This document shows, piece by piece, positions 1 through 8,655 of a stretch of DNA of 10,950 bases. The translations under genes and the position numbers were made by a program. The stretch is from Chloromonas sp. AAM2 (taxonomy: Eukaryota; Chlorophyta; Chlorophyceae; Chlamydomonadales; Chlamydomonadaceae), in assembly GCA_004335635.1 (NCBI GenBank), contig QAXH01001095.1, positions 1-10,950 on the forward strand, given 5' to 3'. The notes beneath the pieces are model-generated. The model was not told the DNA's origin. It worked only from the letters and a program-made list of their open reading frames with translations, and searched no databases. Position 1 is the stretch's first letter. The number at the start of each line of letters is the position of its first letter.

Positions 1-313
1 GGAAATGCACCGTCTACCACAACATGCGATGGTCACCTCGCGGTTAACCGTATGTGTGATTAATGACATGATTAATAACCAGCTCCAACGTGGATGTGCG
101 TGACGCAAGAGTCGACGTGGGCGATCACACAACGTGCAGTGAGGCTGGCGTTACGAATCAGGCACCAAAGTAAAACAAGCGATACGCACGGCTTCACCAT
201 TTGTCCTCACCATCGCTAGCACATCGACTGCCCTTGCCGCTGGAACAAACACATTCCGTTCGCACACCTGTCTGCACCTGTTCGCACACCTGTCTGCACA
301 ATCAACGTCCAAG
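1..313. other. upstream region of gene 1
   Basis: No coding exon is supported here. The stretch should hold the promoter and 5' UTR of the gene starting at 314. I see no convincing TATA box. It contains a 10-base perfect palindrome CGGTTAACCG at 41-50, a repeated TGATTAAT at 57-64 and 70-77, and a 22-base tandem repeat just before the start codon (listed separately). A minus-strand reading frame overlapping 151-525 runs antisense to exon 1 and is treated as a shadow. Confidence 0.5.
259..299 (+). repeat. 22-base tandem repeat (about 1.9 copies) before gene 1 start
   Basis: A 19-base word beginning TTCGCACACC occurs exactly at 259-277 and again at 281-299, a 22-base period. Each unit contains CACACCTGTCTGCAC, and the CACCTG core is an E-box-type CANNTG hexamer. 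It ends 14 bases before the ATG, so it is probably in the 5' UTR or core promoter. The repeat is seen directly; any regulatory role is inference. Confidence 0.8.
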
Positions 314-2888
314 ATGCGCAAGTTGGTTTTCGTTCTTATCCTGGCCGGCGCAATGGCTGCCGCGGGAGCCGCGCGGCTGCCTATGGATTTGTCTGCAAGC
401 TCTGAGACGGCTGCCGCAGGCTTGAAGGTGAGGGTCGCTCCGCAAAACACGATGACGCGACAGCTGTCGTCAAATAACCCTAATGCCTTACCGGGCTTGA
501 CAAGAAACCTTTCATTCATCACCATCTTCGCCCTTGTGATTAGCTTCTACAGAACTGTCGCTCTGCAGGGTATCTTGGACTTGATGCGCGGGGTTCATCG
601 TCACAAAGGAGAGGAGCACCGTCATGCCTGCATCCGCTTCAACGTGCCCCCGAGTGAAGCCAGCTGCTTTGAAGACGCCTGGTGGGTGACAATAAGGCGT
701 GGCTGATTCAAGCACCGCAGCACGTTGTGTACGCCAGGAGTATTCGCCCCTGGTGCAAGCTGGGCCGCTTGATCAATGGACCCACTCAGCAGCTGTCTCA
801 TTGAGGTTTGTGTTGTTTTGATGTTGCTTGTTTGGCTGGACAAGAAATGGGCTGTCTTCGCCTGGCATTTCGTCACGCAGGAAGGACTTGTTCAACTGTG
901 TGACGGAGGAAGAGGAGCGTGACACAATGGGCTTCTTTCTGACGAAGTTCAGGATGGACAACCTGAACTACATGTCTTGCGGTGCGCTGCGCTCCCTTTG
1001 GCTTGTCGCACAGAATCCACTGTCAACGCTTCTTGATGCTCTTTTCATGCGTGCGGATTCTGACGCAATGTCATTGACACGGACACAGGCGAGTGGGCGA
1101 CACACGACGCGATGCGTGAGCACTTCACCTCCGATCACTTCATGGACTTCGCTGAGGTCGGTGTCGGCAGTCCAGTGCAATGCGCTGTTTGCACAAAGCG
1201 ATTCCAATGTATTTGGACGTGTAACAGGATAGAGCGCACGTTGCTATCTGCTGTGCAGCACGTCGACAGTCGTCTGCTGCCCTGCTGTACAGTATGAACA
1301 GTTATCCGATGTCTGCCCTCTGTGCTCTGCTGTGCAGTATGTCGACAAGCATGGCGTGCGTTGGGAGCTGGACATGCTGAAGAGCCTGAGCCCAGAGATG
1401 GACGAGGAGCAGCGTCGCATGCACATGGGGCCCGTGGTGGGTGGCTGCCAACACGCATACAGTTGAACGCGATGGTACAAGAGATTGATTTGCCGTCTTC
1501 GACTCGGCGGACCATTCGTGCTTGGCTTGGCTTGGTCTGAATCCAAATTCCAGTGATCCTCTCACTCCGGTTGAACGTTATGTGTTCGGCAACTTTGTAT
1601 GCCTGCGCAGGACATGAGGCGCGTGAACATGCACCACGTGCTCACCAGGTTCATCGTGAGTGAATTCAGTGCACAATTGTTTTCGATGGACGCGCGGTTG
1701 AGCAGATCTTATGGTTAGCATGTGCTCCATTTATATACCCCTTATTTGACACGTGGCAATTTGCCACATGTGTGCAAGCACGATAAGAGTTTGGGCTGTT
1801 CTGCCTAGCTGTTGCCCCCTGTTACATGGCGTTGTGCCTCTGCAGGTGCCCCCCGGTGAGGGCAAGGGCCTGACCGATACACTGCTTGACCATGCCGAGA
1901 AGACGATTCGCGAGAAGGGCAACCACATGTTCTTGTGAGTGCACTCGCTAACATAAACATCTGAAGTTCTAGGTGCCGCAGCTTGCTTTGTTCAGGTTAG
2001 TGAGTGGCCACCCACCTCCTTGGGGAGGTAGCCAAGCCCTCCACCCCCCAGCCGCAGCGCTTCATTGGGCACTAGACACATGCCGCCTAATGTAGGTCAC
2101 ACCCGAGAACCCATCTCCGAGTTAACTGCTAGCAGAACTTGTTGCCAGCAGGTCCGGACGATGCCCTCCGTAATGTGCCGGCATGGTGTGGTGGTTGTGC
2201 TGGCATGGCTCAGCCCAGCACGTGGTCCACTTCCTGCAACAGCCAAGAATAGGGTCAACACTGTAGGAGAGACCAACATCTACCTAGGTTAGTGAGAGGC
2301 GATCAGGTCACGCTTTCACCTAGATCTGTCTTGCGCTGTGTGCTTGCAGGCTGCGCAAGTCGTTGATGGACAACACTCACTACTATGCGTATGGCGCATG
2401 GGAGTGGTGAGATGATACAGCCTGGCCTTGTGAGCACTATGTGAACCATCCTGATGCTAGAGCCTTGAGGAGTTGGCATATAAAGCAGGGAAAAAGCTAC
2501 AAAAACCCTGTGAAATAAAGTCGGCTTCACACTCTGGCCAACAGGTCGCTAGGGCCTGAAAATCTGTTACCACTGACGCACCGAGTCATTGTTAACATCG
2601 GTTCTGGTTATGCTCGTCCCATGCCTTGTGGCGGCTGTCCTCGTCTAGACAGCAACATATACTTTATATTTTTAATCCGGTGCCCTGCGGTAATATCTGC
2701 TGATGTTATGACGTGCATGTTGTGCCGCAGCATGAGCGACTTCCTTGACCACATTGAGAGCAAGCACCACAACAGGATGCTGGACTACGCCAAGGACAAC
2801 GACATCCTCTGGTTCAGGGAGCCACTGGTGAGCAACGCTTTGGCTTGGCATGATGATCAATCCACCCTGTGATGTGCAGGTGCAATAA
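314..2888 (+). CDS. secreted protein with two tandem ABM-like domains (gene 1)
   Basis: Ten exons: 314-427, 569-681, 881-981, 1089-1156, 1338-1436, 1611-1655, 1846-1934, 2350-2406, 2731-2827, 2880-2888, all joined by GT-AG introns and giving 263 residues. Residues 1-19 are a signal peptide (Arg-Lys, then a Leu/Val/Ala core, cleavage near AGA/AR), pointing to secretion or the endomembrane lumen. Two ABM-like domains follow, at about 57-147 and 172-261. Each has V-P-P near its start, then Asp-Asn (102-103; 217-218), Trp (112; 227) and an E/D-H...S.H pattern (His121/126; His236/241). Known ABM proteins are about 100-residue homodimeric ferredoxin-like barrels, several of them cofactor-independent oxygenases; the substrate here is unknown. 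Intron positions and phases match the gene at 5343. In domain 2, 42 of 81 aligned residues are identical by hand count. The last exon (Val-Gln-stop after a 52-base intron) is the weakest call; reading through that intron would end at 2871-2873 instead. Confidence 0.86.
1247..1350 (+). repeat. duplicated 3' splice-site region in intron 4 of gene 1
   Basis: The true exon 5 junction (CTGCTGTGCAG then TATGTCGACA, exon from 1338) has a near copy about 80 bases upstream: CTGCTGTGCAG then CACGTCGACA, with its AG at 1257-1258. The upstream copy is a decoy acceptor. It would keep phase but reach a TGA after 12 codons. The duplication is seen directly; use of the decoy is not known. Confidence 0.65.
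2014..2029. repeat. short inverted repeat in intron 7 of gene 1
   Basis: ACCTCC and GGAGGT flank the loop TTGG, forming a perfect 6-base-pair hairpin inside the longest intron of gene 1. Its right arm and the following bases (TGGGGAGGTAGCCAA) recur with one inserted base near 9965-9980, which hints at a small dispersed repeat. No function is visible. Confidence 0.45.
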
Positions 2889-3019
2889 GAGCAAGTCAGC
2901 TTATCAGCATCATCGATGTCAGGTGGTTGCATGGAGGATGTCAGGCGTGTGCACAGAGCAGTTGCGCTTGTTGTTGCTGATGAGTACGGCCGTTCTGATG
3001 TGTGGACCTTCACTTCGTG

Positions 3020-3721
3020 TCACGCTACGGAATGCCAAGTTTTGCAAGTCAACAGCATTGGAAATGGCCACTGCAAAAATGGTTGCCTGTCTGGCACGTT
3101 GTGTAAACTGCTGAGAAAGCTGCGGACTGGCAAGTGCCTCGGTTGTGTCTTGGATGCTGCTGTGCAGATCATGGTGCGCATTGGTACCCAGGAGTGAAGC
3201 GCAGCGAGCCCTACTAGCAGCCGACTGCGCGAGGCTTGATGGGATTCATCGTCGGCTTCATGTAGAAATTTTGCTTCCAATGTCATCTGTTGCTTCAACC
3301 AGTTTTGCAGCTGTCCATTCATTCTTGTTGAGGCTTTATCCATTTCTTGGTTGGCAGTTGCCAAGCGCTGTTGAGCCCATGGGTTGAGACACATGAATCT
3401 GGGGTGCAGCGCATACAACTGTGTCACGTCACTCATACCTGTGCCCGTCGTTCTGTGTTGCCAATGTCGAGAGCTTTGGTGTCGGTGTAAGAGCTGTGCG
3501 TTTGAGCCAATGTGCAAGTGGCCGCAGCAACAGCTTAGAGGTGGAGTTGCAGTGCGATAGTACGATGCAGATTGCATACCGAGTTGTAAGATGCAGTAAT
3601 GTAATTCCTGTCTGAGCCGTGGGGCCAGGCGTCTCGAGGTGAAAACAGACTGTAGCAGACACCAAAGCATATGCAGCTTCTCAATGCAGCTTTCCGTTCT
3701 GCTGGAACAGGTGCAAACCAT
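3020..3721 (-). CDS. long minus-strand ORF of uncertain coding status
   Basis: This is the longest uninterrupted frame in the window, 233 codons, convergent with gene 1 and overlapping its presumed 3' UTR. I do not recognise it. Residues from about 115 to 180 look like a Gln/Glu/Ala-rich amphipathic helix (for example MNGQLQNWLKQQMTLEAKF), whereas the N-terminal part is Cys/His/Arg-rich in a way typical of non-coding frames. Codon choice in the helical part (GAA, CAA, AAA, CTA) differs from the two ABM genes. A good minus-strand donor, CAG|GTATGAGT, lies at 3438, so a spliced gene using parts of different frames is possible. No signal peptide or catalytic motif is visible. It may be a chance frame, a decayed gene or part of a transferred element. 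Confidence 0.25.
   Translation of the reverse strand: MVCTCSSRTESCIEKLHMLWCLLQSVFTSRRLAPRLRQELHYCILQLGMQSASYYRTATPPLSCCCGHLHIGSNAQLLHRHQSSRHWQHRTTGTGMSDVTQLYALHPRFMCLNPWAQQRLATANQEMDKASTRMNGQLQNWLKQQMTLEAKFLHEADDESHQASRSRLLVGLAALHSWVPMRTMICTAASKTQPRHLPVRSFLSSLHNVPDRQPFLQWPFPMLLTCKTWHSVA
3102..3106 (+). terminator. candidate TGTAA poly(A) signal of gene 1
   Basis: This is the first TGTAA after the gene 1 stop codon, about 214 bases downstream. TGTAA is the known poly(A) signal of many chlorophyte algae. A five-base match can easily be chance, so this call depends on the green-alga guess. Confidence 0.35.
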
Positions 3722-3921
3722 GACGTGAACCAGACAACATCACGTGACTAAGCTGTCGTGCTTGACCAACATGTATCTCATCCAGCTGGCAGCAGAACAC
3801 AACACGCGCATAAGGCAACACAGTTAGAAGATAGCGCAGATGATGTGCTTTCGGGCCTGGCAACGGCTAGATGGTGGTACACATCCGCCTACTAGTCCAT
3901 TCTGACAACAAAGCGGCACGG

Positions 3922-4006
3922 CACTCTCCGACACACTCTCCGACACAAAGGTGTACGAGGGCATACACACAGCACACAGGGCATACACACATACACACAA
4001 CACACC
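3922..4006. repeat. CA-rich simple-sequence cluster
   Basis: A 12-base unit CACTCTCCGACA occurs twice in tandem at 3922-3945. A second pair sharing AGGGCATACACACA lies at 3958-3971 and 3978-3991, and the tract continues as CACACA-rich sequence to about 4006. Several frames stay open across it only because of its low complexity. Confidence 0.8.
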
Positions 4007-5342
4007 GTGGCAGAGCAGTCTGGTATTGGCATGCTGCGGACAGCATGCGTACCTGGCCGCCTCGCATTCTTCAACCCCACCACCCCACCCCACCGCTCAA
4101 TATTCACCACAGGCTGCTGCTCCGGCAGTCAGTTGGTTGCACAGCATTGTAACAGATGATTTGACTGCTGAATTGTGGTTGCGAATGGCCTGTCCGGTTG
4201 GTTTTCTTTTACAAGGAGGGAGTGCACACCAGAAGATTTCTCCTGAAATTTAGCGGTGTCAGCAAGGGGTGGTGAGTCCGTTGTGGCTATCATCCCACAG
4301 GTCACCTACCGAGATGAACTCAAGGTGAACTGATTGCCCAAGTTGAATCAATGCTACAACACACACCGGGGTCCATTGCCCTGGCAGCCTGGCTGTCCAT
4401 GTGCACAGGCAAACTGTCACGGCTCAATAAAACAGTTGGACATATGCGCGTCAATTGCAAATGACACTTGCTGTCGCCCCTACAGCCCTGCTGAGAAGCG
4501 TTTCTTTTACTACCTTGGCCTTCCCATGGTGGAGCTTCATACCAGATGTGTCCTATACTGAGGCATCCGGCACAAGACGTCCGGTCGTCACGCAGGACCA
4601 TAAATTGCAACTCGCAGGATTAAACCTTGACACTGTTCCTGTGGACACCTTATCCACCCACACGCGTGTTGATGCTCTAGACTGATACAAATTTTCACCG
4701 CACAGGCCAGCTGGCCCCTTTGACCTTTTTGACCGTTGTTCGGCTTACAATCTGCGTCCATGACCTTAAGATTGCTTGCAGGCACACCTTCAATTGCACT
4801 CGTTGATGCACCCTACGAGATTGGATGTTGTGGGACGCAGTCTGAGGCTGTGCTGAGTTGTGTTCAATGTTGTGCCATCTGTCTCACTTGCCACTTTCGA
4901 CACCCTGGGTGCAGGTAGCAGATGAGAAGTCTTGTGAACCTGAGGTCAGCCCCTGATGAACGCATCCTCTGAGAATGCTTCTTGTCAATGCACGACCTTT
5001 TGGAGATGCCAGCAGTGTTGACCTTTTGAACAGTGTTGATGTCTTTTTTTTTGTTGAATGAGCGTTTGCCACAGAATCATATTGAGCCACTGGTTGCTGC
5101 GAACGATTTGAGGGTCAAACGCCAGCCATTCGTGGCTACAACTGCTGATGCGTCAGAAGGAACGTGAATTCCGGAAAACGTGGTCACAATGTCGGTCACA
5201 CTTGTTCGCTGATGGGGTTGCAATAAGGCGCTCCTCTGCACCAGGCAGGCACACTGGATTTCTAAGAGTCTATCTACTGTGCTCTGCTTGTAAGATAAGT
5301 TGAGGATAGGCATCTGGTATAGCGCATCTGAACGCTCACAGA

Positions 5343-8300
5343 ATGCGGCTCTCAATCGTCATGCTCGTGGCAAGCGCGCTGGCATTGGCCAGCGCCGCAC
5401 GCATGCCCATGGACATCTTTGCCAGCAGTGACTCTGCCCCTGGAGGCCTTCACAACTCCGCACAGGTTAGTGGCGCTAGGTTGGATTGTGGTGCTAATGA
5501 CGCAAATATTCTGACACGACAGCTGGTATACTGTTTGACTGATCTCTCCATCTGGAGGCACGCAGGCAGGTCGTTTGCTGCCTCACCACGCTCTTTTCGC
5601 AATTCTTGTCGTGTTCGCAGGGCCTTCTGGGCATGATGCGCCACCACAAGCGCGACAGCGACGAGGAGCACGCAATTGCAACTGTTCGCTTCTTCGTGCC
5701 ACCTAGCGAAGCAGACGGCTTTGAGGATGAGTGGTGAGTGGTACATTGGCTTGCAGGCGTTCAGATGCTGAGATTATTCTGTCTAGGGTTTGGTGCGGGC
5801 ACTAGGGTTTGGATCCGGAAGTCGCGTCTCCTGTTTTGCACCATAAGCATTGCGCCACCTTGTAATGTGGGAATTGCAATGGTACGCCGATCATGCCGGC
5901 TTTTTTCACCAAACTTCGCGGTAATCGTGATCCCATCAGTCTCCAGCTTGGTGTGCTCGCAGGTTGGACCTGGAGAAGGATGTTGACAAGGAAGAGGAGG
6001 ACAACGTTGTCTTTGACCTGAAGAAGACCAAGCTGGACAACTTGATCTACTACTCCTACGGTCAGTGTTCTGTGTGAGAAAATCGCAGTTCCATCGGAGC
6101 AGTTTATCCTGCACAAAGCTGATACAGCACGCCCCAGTAGGCAGACTCCAGTCGTATCAACCAGCCATGCGTCCGCCATCGGTAGGGCGTTCGTTTTGCC
6201 TTGCCTTGCCTTGCCAATGTGTCCCGCAATTTCCCCATCTCAGAAAGACTGCTCAACGAGGTCAAACGAGCAGTTGTCCGAAAGTTGCTACATTCCGAGC
6301 AGTTGCGGTACCTGCCTGATTGGTTGTGACTGCCTGACTGACATGCAGGCGAGTGGGAGTCACACGAGGCCATCCGCGAGCACTTTACCTCCGACCACTT
6401 CGAGGACTTTGCCGACGTGAGTGGACACACGGGTTAATAAAGTTGCCAGCAACTTTGTCAACTACACGAAGCAGCAGTGTCGTGCAGCTGGGTCGACTTC
6501 CAAACCCTAACCCTAAACCTAACCTTAACCCTAACCCTAGGTGTTGAGCACATGTGAACCGTATTGCATGCGTTGTAGTGGGTTGACGAGCACGGCATCC
6601 GCTGGGAGCTGCAAATCCTGAAGTGCGAGAGCGAGGAGATTGATGACGAGCAGCGCCACAGGAGCGTCAAGGTCAACGCCGTGGTAAGCAGAACAACACG
6701 TATTGAACAGATCTAATCCAAGACTGGAGAACATTGCTGCAAGCTGGCCTGGCTCGACTTGAAGCTGCTGACATTGAGCTTGGGTTGTGCAACAAATACT
6801 TGGCAAGCAACTGATTGTCTGCTCGTGGTGACTCATGGCGCAGGACAAGAAGAAGCAGCACAGCCTGGCTCACGTGCTCTTCACCTTCATTGTGAGTGTG
6901 ACCCTCATTGCCACAAGACGGATCCTGCACGCAGTGCAACATGGTGCAACACTTGATTGCAGAACATGTGCGAGCTAGTAGGTTGGCAATGCTTTGTGTA
7001 GGAGATTATGCAGGAGATTATGCAGGAGATGGTAAAGTAGTGTAGCAGCTTTGCAACGTGCACTTTATATAGCTGCAATTCCTTACGCTCATTACACTAG
7101 ACCCGACCTTGGCACCAGCAGTCCCTTGCATTGTAAGTATGATGATGTTGTATAATGATACTGGACTGTCTTCTGTTCGACTTGTTGGTCGACAGAGGTG
7201 TCAAAGACTCTTGCTCACCTGCTTGCTGGTGCGTGATCCTGCGCCTGTCCGTGCAGGTGCCCCCAGGAGAGGGTGATAAGTTCACTGACGCGTGGATCGA
7301 CGCCGCCGAGGACACCATCAAGGAGGAGGGCAACAGGGTGTACAGGTGGGGCCAGAAAACGACTTGCACCCCAGTAGCAATGCACTGACGTGTGCTAGTT
7401 ACACAATCATTGAATGGAAATACAATTATTGAATGGAATTTTACCCGAGCATCTGTTTGTTGTGTGTGAAGCAACTACTGCTGAGAAAAGATGCAGATAG
7501 TCCCCAAGACCGTGCTGTGGTTGTGTCAGGAACTACGCAGACTGTGCAGTGTGTGTGGGACATGGTGTTGAGCCGAGTCATTGCATGTAACCCTCTGCCT
7601 GCTTTGCAGCCTGAAGAAGGTTGCCACTGACAACACACGCTACTACGCCTACGGCACATGGGACAGGTAGGACTGGGTGCGATCCATAGCTTGCATGCAG
7701 CTCAGCGCTGCACGCCCCTCTGAACTTGAAGCCATGTTGCTAGTTATGACCTGCGAACTGTGCACCCTGCTACCAGAGAGCTGTCTTGGCTTGATGATTG
7801 TCAGGCGCATGATTCTTTGAGAGATTGTGTCTAGCTGCAGTACTGTGGGTTGAACCACGCAACGCCCCGTGATGACGATGATGAATGACGTCAAACACCT
7901 GTCAGCCATCCTACCCACTGCCAGACCCTAACACGGATGCCATCTCAGACCCAGACTTTGTCCTGTCCTTTGTTTCTAGCTGCGCCTGCTCAACCCATGT
8001 CTGACAGATTTTTCCAATACGCCCTAGTTTGTCCACAGTCTTTGCTTTCTGTGTACTTCGCTCTGCGTTTTGAAGTTGTCCACAGTGCTTTGCCTTCTGT
8101 TGCCCAGGCTTGGTTAGGATGGTATCTAGCCTCGTCTCTTGTATGGCTTGCTAGTGCTTGCACACGGTCCATGTGGGCCCCCCTGATGTAATTTGATATT
8201 GTATGCTGCACGTGTTTGGTCATACGCAACAAGCTGTTTCATTCTTTACTGTCGGACGTCTCTATTTTCCGCATAGTTTTAATCTCCCTACCGTGCCTTG

Positions 8301-8655
8301 TTCGTACTCTGTGCAGCATGGAGGACTTCTTTGAGCACTACCAGAGCAAGCACCTGCAGGAGCTTGTTGAATACACCGAGGACAAGGACATTGTGTGGTT
8401 CATCCAGCCACTGGTGAGAGACGTCACACCATGTGATAGTTTATACATTTGCACCTATCACATGTTACACAGCACCATCCAGCATGTGCTCAAACCAGAA
8501 TCTCCAATCGGCTGCTCAGTCAGCCCCTTTTTGTTTCAGACTGAAAATGTGCCACTTCCTCCTGTTCAGTGACTTGTTTCTGACCATGCACTGTCCATGA
8601 CATGTGCATGTGGATGTGTGCCTTGCAGATCAAGATCGGTAACCAGCCAGAGTAA
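5343..8655 (+). CDS. secreted protein with two tandem ABM-like domains (gene 2)
   Basis: Ten exons: 5343-5465, 5621-5733, 5963-6060, 6349-6416, 6579-6683, 6844-6891, 7257-7345, 7610-7666, 8317-8413, 8629-8655, giving 274 residues. Residues 1-18 form a signal peptide (MRLSIVMLVASALALASA, cleavage at ASA/AR). A short Asp/Glu/His/Lys-rich spacer precedes ABM-like domain 1 (about 58-149), then an acidic/basic linker and domain 2 (about 177-266). The domains repeat the same pattern: V-P-P, Asp-Asn (104-105; 222-223), YY.YG.W with Trp114 and Trp232, and EH..S.H with His123/128 and His241/246. ABM folds normally work as homodimers, so one chain probably folds as a fused pair. A lumenal or secreted small-molecule oxygenase or binding role is inferred; the substrate is unknown. 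Exons 2, 4, 7, 8 and 9 equal those of gene 1 in length. Introns 2-9 do not visibly align with gene 1; intron 1 shares one short block. A C-terminal IKIGNQPE tail is absent from gene 1. The start is fixed by the signal peptide. Confidence 0.9.
6196..6215 (+). repeat. TTGCC pentanucleotide repeat, four copies
   Basis: Four exact tandem TTGCC units lie inside intron 3 of gene 2. This is ordinary microsatellite sequence with no visible role. Confidence 0.85.
6504..6540 (+). repeat. interstitial telomere-like CCCTAA run
   Basis: Intron 4 of gene 2 contains about six hexamer units reading CCCTAA, CCCTAA, ACCTAA, CCTTAA, CCCTAA, CCCTAG. On the other strand this is the TTAGGG class. Two units differ internally and the last ends in G, so the run is decaying or was made imperfectly. 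Such tracts arise from telomerase action at repaired breaks or from slippage. It lies between exons of an intact gene, so it is not a chromosome end. Confidence 0.85.
7001..7030 (+). repeat. 12-base tandem repeat, 2.5 copies
   Basis: The unit GGAGATTATGCA is repeated exactly at 7001-7012 and 7013-7024, followed by GGAGAT. It sits in intron 6 of gene 2. No function is visible. Confidence 0.85.
8026..8101 (+). repeat. imperfect direct repeat in intron 8 of gene 2
   Basis: A roughly 27-base segment beginning AGTTTGTCCACAGT at 8026 recurs as AGTTGTCCACAGTG from 8074. Both copies continue with CTTTG(C)...TTCTGT. The second copy runs directly into the dispersed element at 8099. The pair shows local duplication in the longest intron of the window (7667-8316). 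Confidence 0.6.
8099..8204 (+). repeat. dispersed element, copy A (intron 8 of gene 2)
   Basis: About 106 bases match the reverse complement of 9438-9540. The longest exact block is GCCTCGTCTCTTG, and TTGGTTAGGA and ATGGCTTGCT are also shared. Most mismatches are transitions, and they change codons freely in every frame, so the conserved look of the translated frame (for example LASSLVWLA) is a by-product of DNA similarity. No inverted terminal repeats or poly(A) tail are visible. It is probably a short non-autonomous mobile element or a fragment of one. Confidence 0.72.

Larger units (their letters stand above)
2889..5342. other. intergenic region between the two paralogues
   Basis: The stretch holds the 3' UTR of gene 1, then about 2.2 kb without a gene I can support. 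It contains a long minus-strand reading frame (3020-3721, listed separately), an 8-base palindrome TCACGTGA at 3740-3747, CA-rich simple sequence at 3922-4006, a C/A-rich run near 4072-4098 and a nine-T run at 5044-5052. I found no exon-like remnant of the ABM family here. The last few hundred bases should carry the promoter of gene 2, but I cannot identify an element. Confidence 0.55.

Noticed and set aside
151..525. 124-codon minus-strand frame antisense to gene 1 exon 1
   Set aside because: It overlaps a well-supported exon on the plus strand and has no features of its own.
1135..1515. 126-codon minus-strand frame across introns and exon 5 of gene 1
   Set aside because: It is a shadow of the plus-strand exon; its Cys/Arg/Ser-rich translation looks non-coding.
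3922..4006. CA-rich direct repeats considered as a CRISPR-like or regulatory array
   Set aside because: Units are short and irregular, without unique spacers, in a eukaryotic setting; simple microsatellite sequence explains them.
4320..4685. Overlapping 75-96-codon frames on both strands between the two genes
   Set aside because: Several frames are open at once with no codon bias, splice sites or recognisable motifs, and none resembles the ABM exons.
6504..6540. Telomere-like run as a true chromosome end or assembly junction
   Set aside because: It is short and degenerate, and exons 4 and 5 of the same gene continue in phase on either side.
8099..8191. Shared peptide in copies A and B of the dispersed element taken as a conserved protein
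   Set aside because: Most base differences between the copies change amino acids, so the likeness comes from repeated DNA and not from selection on a protein.
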